From Solidesulfovibrio magneticus (GTDB taxonomy: Bacteria > Desulfobacterota > Desulfovibrionia > Desulfovibrionales > Desulfovibrionaceae): a DNA stretch of 5,140 nucleotides. Below are positions 1 through 4,481 of the stretch, one piece after another. The notes beneath the pieces were generated by a model, which did not search any database, had not been told where the DNA came from, and saw only the letters and a list, made by a program, of their open reading frames with translations. The translations under genes and the position numbers were made by a program. The stretch covers positions 1 to 5,140 of the forward strand of contig DLGG01000134.1 of NCBI GenBank assembly GCA_002482565.1. The letters are read 5' to 3'. Position 1 is the stretch's first letter, and the number at the start of each line of letters is the position of its first letter.

Positions 1-3
1 TTC

Positions 4-23
4 AAAAAGGGGTTTCCTCCCCC
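4..23 (-). terminator. Weak intrinsic terminator of the universal stress gene
   Basis: Read on the minus strand, about 7 nt after the usp stop codon, the sequence runs GGGG, then AGGAAA, then CCCC, then TTTTT. This is a short all-GC stem with a six-base loop and a five-T tract, the layout of a Rho-independent terminator. The stem is only 4-5 bp, so termination may be partial. No other gene is visible to its left within the window. Confidence 0.5.
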
Positions 24-30
24 GCATCAT

Positions 31-900
31 CTACTTGCACAGCCACAGGGCGGCGCGGTCGATGCCGCGCAGGATCTTGAGGCTGGTGGTGGCGAAGATG
101 TGGCCGAGAGAGGAGGGTTTGTGGCTGGTGCGGCCGATGGCCACGGCGGCGTATTTGCCCTCGTTTGCCTCGGCGAGGATGGTGCGGGCCGGGTTGGCGG
201 ACGTCATCACCTTGACGGCAATGCGGCTGTCGTCCACGTCGTTGGCCTTGATCTCGGCCAGGGCGCGGCCGAAGATCTGCTCGGCGTCGATGCAGCGGTC
301 ATCGCCGCAGACATGGAGCAGGGTGATGTTGTGGTCGGGTTCGTTGCGGACCATGAAGCCGGCGTGGTCGGCCACGCGCATGCATTCCTCGGAGCCGTCC
401 ACGCACACCAGCACGTTCTTGCGGCCCCGTTCGGGATTGCGGCAGATCCAGATGGGGAAGGTCAGCGACTCCCACAAAATACGGTGGGAGATGGAATCCG
501 TGACCATCTCCTCGAACCAGGACAGGCCGCGCCGGCCGAGCACGGCCGCGTCGTAGAGCCCTTCCTCGGATTCGCGCACGATCTCCTTGACCGTGCCGAG
601 CTTGCCGTTGGAAAATTTCACCGCCACCTGATCATCGCGAAACCCCATGGAGCGCAGCCATTCCTTGGCCTTGGCCATGGCCGGCACGCCGTGGACGGCC
701 TTGTCGTGCTCGATGTGCACAATGGCTTCGGGATTGGCTTCGAGGTCGATGGGGTCAAGGCGCCAGTCGGGCTTGCGCGGCACGACGTAGAACAGCGTCA
801 GCTTGAGTTCGCTGCGGTTGGTGAAAAAATTGTGCACGAAACGCAGGCTTTGCGATGTGTGGTATTCGTCGCTGACGGTCACCAGCAGATGTTTGTCCAT
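31..900 (-). CDS. Two-domain universal stress protein (UspA superfamily)
   Basis: A 289-residue cytoplasmic protein built from two tandem Usp domains. Domain 1 spans about residues 3-153 and opens with HLLVTVSDEY. Domain 2 spans about 160-289 and opens with the classic KNVLVCVDGSEE (161-172). Each domain ends with the family's nucleotide-loop region: GRRG at 122-125 followed by TDS at 134-136, and GRTS at 256-259 followed by ATTS at 270-273. The usual G-x2-G-x9-G-[ST] pattern is only partly kept: domain 1 has Asp where the third Gly is expected, and domain 2 lacks the second Gly. ATP binding is therefore uncertain. Tandem Usp proteins act in stress survival, usually by an unknown mechanism. 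The ATG at 900 was chosen because the Usp fold starts there and an AGGGGG Shine-Dalgarno (908-913) lies 7 nt upstream. The frame stays open to 1092, but the extra residues look nothing like the family. It is monocistronic in this window, with a terminator just after the stop. Confidence 0.92.
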   Translation of the reverse strand: MDKHLLVTVSDEYHTSQSLRFVHNFFTNRSELKLTLFYVVPRKPDWRLDPIDLEANPEAIVHIEHDKAVHGVPAMAKAKEWLRSMGFRDDQVAVKFSNGKLGTVKEIVRESEEGLYDAAVLGRRGLSWFEEMVTDSISHRILWESLTFPIWICRNPERGRKNVLVCVDGSEECMRVADHAGFMVRNEPDHNITLLHVCGDDRCIDAEQIFGRALAEIKANDVDDSRIAVKVMTSANPARTILAEANEGKYAAVAIGRTSHKPSSLGHIFATTSLKILRGIDRAALWLCK

Positions 901-972
901 GGCCTGGCCCCCTGGGCGAGATCGTGGGATGCGGGTTGTGCCAATACGGCCCGAGGCGACCGCAGACGGGCA

Positions 973-990
973 CAAGGGCGTGCGCCCTTG
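973..990. repeat. 8-2-8 inverted repeat in the usp leader
   Basis: CAAGGGCG (973-980) and CGCCCTTG (983-990) are perfect inverted copies separated by TG. On the minus strand this would fold as a strong hairpin about 75 nt upstream of the usp start codon. No T tract follows on either strand, so it is not a typical intrinsic terminator. It may be a 5' leader hairpin affecting usp mRNA, or an operator-like palindrome. Which one is inference. Confidence 0.5.
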
Positions 991-1076
991 GGAATCCGGC
1001 CATGATTGCGGCGTGTTGCCCCGCCGTCCTCCAAAGCCGTTTCCGGTGCTCCGGTTTGTGCAAAACACTCGGGCGG

Positions 1077-1094
1077 TTATGCTTTGTTGCATAA
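1077..1094. promoter_or_regulatory. Candidate operator: TTATGC-N6-GCATAA inverted repeat
   Basis: TTATGC (1077-1082) and GCATAA (1089-1094) are perfect inverted arms around TTTGTT, giving an 18-bp AT-richer dyad in an otherwise GC-rich setting. The 6-6-6 layout matches sites bound by dimeric helix-turn-helix regulators such as the CRP/FNR or Rex type, but the half-site matches no consensus I can name with confidence. It lies between the divergent usp and Cys-rich peptide genes and could control either. The assignment as an operator is inference. Confidence 0.4.
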
Positions 1095-1100
1095 AACATC

Positions 1101-1128
1101 TTGCGCCGCCTTGAAAAGGGGATATTCT
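1101..1128 (+). promoter_or_regulatory. Possible sigma70-type promoter for the Cys-rich peptide gene
   Basis: TTGCGC (1101-1106) and TATTCT (1123-1128) are separated by 16 nt and resemble weak -35 and -10 elements. Transcription would start near 1135, placing the Fur-like palindrome at about +1 to +19. Both elements are imperfect (3 of 6 and 4 of 6 matches), so this is tentative. Confidence 0.35.
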
Positions 1129-1135
1129 CTTCTTC

Positions 1136-1154
1136 GAGGTTGATTATCAACCTC
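1136..1154. promoter_or_regulatory. Fur-box-like perfect 9-1-9 palindrome
   Basis: GAGGTTGAT (1136-1144), a single T, then ATCAACCTC (1146-1154) form a perfect 19-bp inverted repeat. The 9-1-9 architecture is that of the classical Fur box. Aligned to GATAATGATAATCATTATC it matches at 12 of 19 positions, including the central TGAT-ATCA core. It sits between the candidate -10 element and the Shine-Dalgarno of a gene for a FeoB-associated-type peptide, where Fur binding would block transcription. The match is imperfect in the outer arms. An alternative is an mRNA hairpin just upstream of the ribosome binding site. Confidence 0.6.
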
Positions 1155-1167
1155 AAGGAGAACGATG

Positions 1168-1344
1168 ATGGATACGCTGATTGTTGTCGTGATCGTGGCC
1201 GTGGCGGCCTGGTATGTGGCGCGGAAGTTTTTCGGGAAAAAGGGCGGTTCGTGCGGTTGCGGCTGTTCCGGCGGCAACGGTTCCTGCGGCGGCGGGGCTG
1301 GGTCGGACAAAACGTCGTGCTGCGAGCCGGGGAAACGGTTGTAG
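1168..1344 (+). CDS. FeoB-associated-type Cys-rich membrane peptide
   Basis: A 58-residue peptide with a single N-terminal membrane segment (about residues 4-18, LIVVVIVAVAAWYVA), a basic stop-transfer patch (RKFFGKK, 19-25) and a Gly/Cys-rich cytoplasmic tail. The six cysteines are at 29, 31, 33 (CGCGC), 40, 51 and 52. This is the layout of the small FeoB-associated Cys-rich membrane proteins usually encoded after feoA and feoB, thought to help ferrous iron uptake, perhaps by handling metal at the inner face. That role is poorly established. An AAGGAG Shine-Dalgarno (1155-1160) lies 7 nt before the ATG at 1168. A second in-frame ATG at 1165 is only 4 nt away and less likely. No feoA or feoB is visible in the window, so the gene is an orphan here. 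The Fur-like palindrome upstream supports an iron role. Confidence 0.8.
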   Translation: MDTLIVVVIVAVAAWYVARKFFGKKGGSCGCGCSGGNGSCGGGAGSDKTSCCEPGKRL

Positions 1345-1358
1345 GTTGGGCCCGAGGC

Positions 1359-1389
1359 GGCCGCCCGTGTATTTGGCGGGAAGGCGGCC
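1359..1389 (+). repeat. Inverted repeat after the Cys-rich peptide gene
   Basis: GGCCGCC (1359-1365) and GGCGGCC (1383-1389) are perfect inverted arms, with a shorter alternative stem CCGCC/GGCGG (1361-1365 with 1375-1379) nested inside. The repeat starts 14 nt after the peptide gene's stop. No T run follows, so as a terminator it would be weak or Rho-dependent. In such GC-rich sequence some arms of this length occur by chance. Confidence 0.3.
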
Positions 1390-1473
1390 TGTAGCCTGCG
1401 GCTCTTGCCTGATGCCGCCTCCTGATCGCCAGTCCGAAGGCTGCCCCGGTTAGTCTGGCCGCTTGGCCGAGCC

Positions 1474-1499
1474 CGGGACGAAAGGCCCCTTTCTTCCCG
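1474..1499. repeat. 12-bp near-perfect inverted repeat in the 1345-1591 gap
   Basis: CGGGACGAAAGG (1474-1485) and CCTTTCTTCCCG (1488-1499) pair with one mismatch around CC. A smaller hairpin, GCCG-TTTT-CGGC, follows at 1505-1516. These lie between the convergent peptide gene (plus) and mcp (minus), where terminators of either gene would be expected. Neither has a clear T tract. I see no coding sequence in 1345-1591. Confidence 0.4.
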
Positions 1500-1553
1500 T
1501 TAGGGCCGTTTTCGGCTTGCCAGAAGCGCGGCGGTCCTCCCCGTCGTCTGTTA

Positions 1554-1586
1554 CGGCCCGGCCTGACGTAACGTCAGGCCGGGCCG
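1554..1586 (-). terminator. 33-bp perfect palindrome just after mcp, probable terminator
   Basis: Two 16-bp arms (1554-1569, beginning CGGCCCGG, and 1571-1586) are perfect inverted copies around a single A. The hairpin begins 5 nt after the mcp stop codon on the minus strand. Its stability and position argue for an mRNA 3' end: a terminator or an exonuclease barrier. On the minus strand it is followed by TAACAG, not a T tract. On the plus strand it is followed by CGCGTTTAG. Efficient intrinsic termination is therefore not assured. Confidence 0.6.
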
Positions 1587-1591
1587 CGCGT

Positions 1592-3493
1592 TTAGAAGCT
1601 CTCGAAATCGCTGTCCTCGCCCTTCTCCGCCAGTTCGATGCGCGCGCCCTGGGTGGCTTTCTTGCCCGGAGCCAGGGCAGGCTTGGCCCGGCCTGGCATG
1701 GCCCGGCGCGACGGCGCGGGCGGGGCATGGCGGGGCAGGTCGATCTGGAAAAAGGCGATGGTGGCCCGGAGCTGTTCGGCCTGGCCGGAGAGTTCCTCGG
1801 CGGTGGAGGCCAGTTCCTCGGAGGAGCTGGCGTTTTGCTGCACGGTTTGGTCGAGCTGCTGCAGGGCCCTGTTGATCTGCACCACGCCGGAGCTTTGTTC
1901 CTGGCTGGCGGCGCTGATTTCCTGGACCAGATCGGCGGTGCGCTGGATGTTGGGCACGAGCTGGGCGAGCAGCCCATTGGCGGCCACGGCCACCTCGGTG
2001 CTGTCCTTGGCCAGGTTGGTGATTTCCGAGGCGGCCTGCTGACTGCGTTCGGCCAGCTTGCGCACCTCGGCGGCCACCACGGCAAAGCCGCGCCCGTGCT
2101 CGCCGGCCCGGGCCGCTTCCACGGCGGCGTTTAAGGCGAGCAGGTCGGTCTGGCGGGCGATCTCCTCGATGATGTTGATCTTGCCGGCGATCTCCTTCAT
2201 GGCGGCCATGGTCTGGGTCATGGCCTCGCCCGAGGCCTTGGCGTCCCGGGCGGCGGCGGCGGCGATGGCTTCGGTCTGCCGGGCGTTTTCAGCGTTTTGC
2301 TGGATGCCGGCGCTCATCTCCTCCATGGACGAGGACGACTGTTCCACGGCGGCGGCCTGTTCCGTGGCCCCTTGGGAGATGGCTTCGGCCGAGGCCGAGA
2401 GTTCCTCGCTGCCGGCGGCCACGTTGTCGGCCCCGGCTTGCAGGTCCAGGGCGATGTTCGTCAGGGCGTCGATCATCTTCCCGAAGGCTTCGAGCAGCAC
2501 ATCGTTTTCCGAGCGTTTGGCCACGGCCACCCGCAGGTCGCCGTCGGCGATGCGGCCGGCCTGTTCGGCCACTTCCCGTTCCGAGGCGGCCAGTTTGGCC
2601 ATGGAGAGGAGCAGGCTGTCCTTGGGTCCGCGCGGGGAAAGATCGGCCGAGAGGTCGCCCCGGGCCATGTGCCCGGCTTGTTCGGCCACCTGCCGCTCGG
2701 AGTCGGCCACCAGCCGCAGGGCGTCGGCCAGCCGGCCCAGTTCGTCGCGCTGGCGCACCTCCAGGCTCTGCTCCAGATCGCCCTGGGCCAGGGCCTGGGC
2801 ATAGGCGATGCCGGCGGCCAGGGGCTTGGTGATGCCCCGGGCGGTCAGCAGGGAGACGATGAGCGCAAGCACGGTCCCCAGGGCGGTCAGGCCAATAAGG
2901 ACGCGGGTGGCCATGGCGCGTTCGGCGTCAAAGGCCTCGTCGCCGGCCAGATTTTCCTTGGCCAGGGATTCGGCGACGGCGGCCAGGGGTTTCAGCGTAG
3001 CCTCGCGCAGCTCGTCAGCCTGATGGTCAAGTTCGCGCACTTCGGTTTCCAGAGTGTCGATCGGCTCGTTCTTGGCCTGGGCCTGGACGATGGCTTCCAG
3101 GCGAGGAAGCATCTTTTTTTCAAAAATATCAAGGTATTCCTTGTAGCTTTCCGAGAACTGGGCCGCCAGTTCCCGTTCCTCGGGCGTGTCGGCCAGGGTC
3201 GTGACGGCGCGGATGTCGGCCTTGCCCTGTTCCCGGGCCTTGGCAAAGTCCTGGCGCGTGGCGGCCAGGTCGCGGTTGATCTGGGCGTCGCCGATGATGG
3301 CGTAGAGGTTGCTCACCCGCAGGGACACGTCCATGACGGCCTTGCTGTCCTTGGAGCGCTGCGCGCCCTCGTCCTGGATCACGCCCAGATGCTCCATGGT
3401 CTGGGCCTGTTGCAGGGCCAGGGCGATGAAAATGGCGATGACCAGGGCGAAACCGCCGCCTAACTTGTAGCCCACTCTGACGTTTTTAAACAT
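1592..3493 (-). CDS. Methyl-accepting chemotaxis protein with HAMP-like array
   Basis: A 633-residue inner-membrane chemoreceptor that would control CheA through CheW. Order: TM1 about residues 11-29; periplasmic helical sensor about 30-196, resembling four-helix-bundle ligand domains; TM2 about 197-217; HAMP from 218, with P224, GDL 238-240 and DELG 250-253. Two more HAMP-like units follow, each starting VAEQAG (269, 308) with GDL at 279 and 318. The signalling hairpin runs about 345-585, with its conserved tip at 447-473 (RQTDLLALNAAVEAARAGE, then GRGFAVVA). Likely methylation pairs are EQ 378-379, EQ 384-385, EE 559-560 and EE 566-567. A Pro/Ala/Lys-rich linker ends in DFESF (629-633), which fits the CheR/CheB-tethering pentapeptide pattern. 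The ATG at 3493 has AAGGAGG 4 nt upstream. The frame stays open to 3616, but that start would lie upstream of the likely transcription start. The ligand cannot be inferred. Confidence 0.95.
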   Translation of the reverse strand: MFKNVRVGYKLGGGFALVIAIFIALALQQAQTMEHLGVIQDEGAQRSKDSKAVMDVSLRVSNLYAIIGDAQINRDLAATRQDFAKAREQGKADIRAVTTLADTPEERELAAQFSESYKEYLDIFEKKMLPRLEAIVQAQAKNEPIDTLETEVRELDHQADELREATLKPLAAVAESLAKENLAGDEAFDAERAMATRVLIGLTALGTVLALIVSLLTARGITKPLAAGIAYAQALAQGDLEQSLEVRQRDELGRLADALRLVADSERQVAEQAGHMARGDLSADLSPRGPKDSLLLSMAKLAASEREVAEQAGRIADGDLRVAVAKRSENDVLLEAFGKMIDALTNIALDLQAGADNVAAGSEELSASAEAISQGATEQAAAVEQSSSSMEEMSAGIQQNAENARQTEAIAAAAARDAKASGEAMTQTMAAMKEIAGKINIIEEIARQTDLLALNAAVEAARAGEHGRGFAVVAAEVRKLAERSQQAASEITNLAKDSTEVAVAANGLLAQLVPNIQRTADLVQEISAASQEQSSGVVQINRALQQLDQTVQQNASSSEELASTAEELSGQAEQLRATIAFFQIDLPRHAPPAPSRRAMPGRAKPALAPGKKATQGARIELAEKGEDSDFESF

Positions 3494-3497
3494 GACG

Positions 3498-3504
3498 CCT
3501 CCTT
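3498..3504 (-). promoter_or_regulatory. Ribosome binding site that fixes the mcp start
   Basis: AAGGAGG on the minus strand is a full-strength Shine-Dalgarno 4 nt before the ATG at 3493. The protein from this ATG begins MFKNVRVGYK and runs straight into TM1, as is usual for chemoreceptors. Together these decide against the upstream in-frame ATG at 3616. Confidence 0.85.
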
Positions 3505-3551
3505 TGAACTGCTTGCGGACTGGCTTTGAGAGCCATTGGCGTTCGGGGCAA

Positions 3552-3567
3552 AATCGAAAAATCGAAA
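3552..3567. repeat. Tandem 8-bp repeat in the mcp leader
   Basis: AATCGAAA occurs twice head to tail (3552-3559 and 3560-3567) within the predicted mcp 5' untranslated region. The second copy overlaps the left arm of the inverted repeat at 3563-3584. It may be chance in an AT-richer patch, or part of a regulator site. Confidence 0.5.
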
Positions 3568-3584
3568 CAGGGGAAACTGTTTCG
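3563..3584. promoter_or_regulatory. 8-6-8 inverted repeat at the mcp transcription start
   Basis: CGAAACAG (3563-3570) and CTGTTTCG (3577-3584) are perfect inverted arms around GGGAAA. The right arm begins 4 nt downstream of the -10 box, so the dyad covers the predicted transcription start. That is a typical place for a repressor operator. If transcribed it could also form a 5' hairpin on the mcp mRNA. The regulator is unknown. Confidence 0.5.
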
Positions 3585-3587
3585 CTC

Positions 3588-3616
3588 AGTATAAAAGAAA
3601 TACGGGATTTGTCCAA
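3588..3616 (-). promoter_or_regulatory. Sigma70-type promoter of mcp
   Basis: On the minus strand, TTGGAC (3611-3616) and TATACT (3588-3593) are separated by exactly 17 nt. The -10 matches TATAAT at 5 of 6 positions and the -35 at 3 of 6. Transcription from about 3581 would give a leader near 88 nt. No flagellar sigma28 pattern was seen here. Confidence 0.65.
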
Positions 3617-3902
3617 GACCCGTCACGCGATTGTGGGCTAAGTATTTTGCGTTGCTGTGACGCGTCGGCCAAGGTTTGGCCGTCGCGAAACAAGGACCAG
3701 CGGCTGCGGGCGCTGGATTATGGCGGAAAACGACAACTGGCCAGGAACGGCGTTCCGTCGCTCTGTCGGCTGAAAGGCTGGCGTGGGTTACGGCAAGGAC
3801 GCAACGCCGTAGTTCGCCAAAACAAGTGATGCATCGGCCCACGGGCCATGCGGCTTTTGGGGGCGGCTGGCGGTCGGCGTCTGGCCTGGGCCGGAGCAGA
3901 CC
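3617..3902. other. Gene-free stretch with several short inverted repeats
   Basis: I find no convincing gene here on either strand: the open frames lack domain-like sequence and credible ribosome binding sites. The stretch holds four dyads: CGGCCAA-GGT-TTGGCCG (3666-3682), extended by flanking CGCG arms at 3661-3664 and 3684-3687; CCAGCG/CGCTGG (3697-3702 with 3711-3716); GGAAC-GGC-GTTCC (3744-3756); and TACGGC/GCCGTA (3789-3794 with 3806-3811). It lies between the trx terminator and the mcp promoter. A small RNA is possible, but I recognise no known RNA family. Confidence 0.4.
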
Positions 3903-3937
3903 AAAGCCGCCGGCCGGCCCGTGGCAAGGCCGGCGGC
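3903..3937 (-). terminator. Intrinsic terminator after trxC
   Basis: On the minus strand, 8 nt after the trxC stop, GCCGCCGGCC (from 3937) and GGCCGGCGGC (ending 3906) form a perfect 10-bp GC stem with a 12-nt loop, followed by TTT. The T run is short, so termination may be incomplete. The position fits the end of the GGDEF-ahb-trxC group. Confidence 0.55.
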
Positions 3938-3945
3938 GGCTCGGC

Positions 3946-4386
3946 TCAGGTGTTGTGCCGCACCCAGGCGACGATGTCGGCGGCGCTTCGGGCTCCGGAG
4001 ATGCGGGCCTTTTCGCGGCCGCCCTGAAACAGGGCCAGGGTCGGCACGCCCTGGATGCGCAGGCGCGAGGCAATGGCCGGCTCGGCCTCGGTGTCGCACT
4101 TGGCCAGGATCACCCGGGGGTGGAGCATGGCCGCGGCCTGGTCGAAGGCCGGGGCCATGCCCCGGCAGGGGCCGCACCAGGGGGCCCAGAAATCCACCAC
4201 CACCGGCAGATCGGACTTGGCCAGAAACACGTCGAAGTTGGCCGAGGTGAGCGTCACGGGATGGGGCGACAGGATGGGCGCGCGGCATTTGCCGCACACC
4301 GGCCCGCTGTCCAGGCGGCCGGTCTGCACCCGATTGACGGCCCGGCAGGCCGGGCACACGGCGTGTATGGCGTCGGCTTCAGACAT
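3946..4386 (-). CDS. trxC: Thioredoxin 2 with N-terminal zinc finger (TrxC type)
   Basis: A 146-residue cytoplasmic thiol-disulfide oxidoreductase that reduces protein disulfides and is normally recharged by thioredoxin reductase. The first 40 residues carry CPAC (11-14) and CGKC (31-34), the zinc-binding pairs that separate Trx2/TrxC from ordinary thioredoxin. The thioredoxin fold follows from about residue 44, with the active site WCGPC (70-74) inside VVVDFWAPWCGPCRGMAP and the cis-proline loop GVPT (113-116). The length is close to E. coli TrxC, and motifs and order match that protein well. The ATG at 4386 has GGAGG 5 nt upstream. It lies 95 nt after the ahb stop, a gap that holds a possible hairpin, so it may be read through from upstream or have its own promoter. 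In an anaerobe, TrxC-type proteins are thought to help during oxidative stress; that role here is inference. Confidence 0.94.
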   Translation of the reverse strand: MSEADAIHAVCPACRAVNRVQTGRLDSGPVCGKCRAPILSPHPVTLTSANFDVFLAKSDLPVVVDFWAPWCGPCRGMAPAFDQAAAMLHPRVILAKCDTEAEPAIASRLRIQGVPTLALFQGGREKARISGARSAADIVAWVRHNT

Positions 4387-4441
4387 GGCGTCCTCCGGCA
4401 GGGGCTTGGGGGTATTCGTTCAAGCCCGCGTCCAACCAGAC

Positions 4442-4466
4442 AAATAACGCGGACGAAAGCGTTCGC
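4442..4466 (-). terminator. Possible attenuating hairpin between ahb and trxC
   Basis: On the minus strand, GCGAACG and CGTCCGC (pairing with one A-C mismatch) enclose CTTT and are followed by GTTATTT. This resembles a weak intrinsic terminator 15 nt after the ahb stop. It could reduce read-through into trxC. The mismatch and interrupted T run keep confidence low. Confidence 0.35.
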
Positions 4467-4481
4467 AAGAGGCCCGGCGGC

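Noticed and set aside
926..943. Sigma54-like TTGGCAC...GC on the minus strand upstream of usp
   Set aside because: The GG and GC dinucleotides are 10 nt apart instead of the required 12, so the spacing rules out a functional -24/-12 promoter.
100..1005. Plus-strand open frame (301 codons) opposite usp
   Set aside because: It is antisense to the recognisable tandem Usp gene, has no domain-like sequence and no credible ribosome binding site. It is another GC-bias artefact.
901..1092. N-terminal extension of usp to an ATG at 1092
   Set aside because: The extra 64 residues are Arg/Gly/Ser/Pro-rich and unrelated to Usp proteins. The internal ATG at 900 has a Shine-Dalgarno and begins exactly at the Usp fold.
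1463..2134. Plus-strand open frame (223 codons) over the mcp 3' end
   Set aside because: It runs through the 33-bp palindrome and antisense to the mcp signalling domain, with a repetitive Gly/Leu/Ala-rich product. Not credible as a gene.
2297..3463. Long plus-strand open frame (388 codons) opposite mcp
   Set aside because: Its product is a Gly/Gln/His/Phe-rich string without domain character. It lies wholly antisense to the well-supported chemoreceptor and is a by-product of high GC at third codon positions.
3494..3616. N-terminal extension of mcp to an ATG at 3616
   Set aside because: That ATG overlaps the predicted -35 box, upstream of the likely transcription start, and the ATG at 3493 has a near-perfect ribosome binding site.
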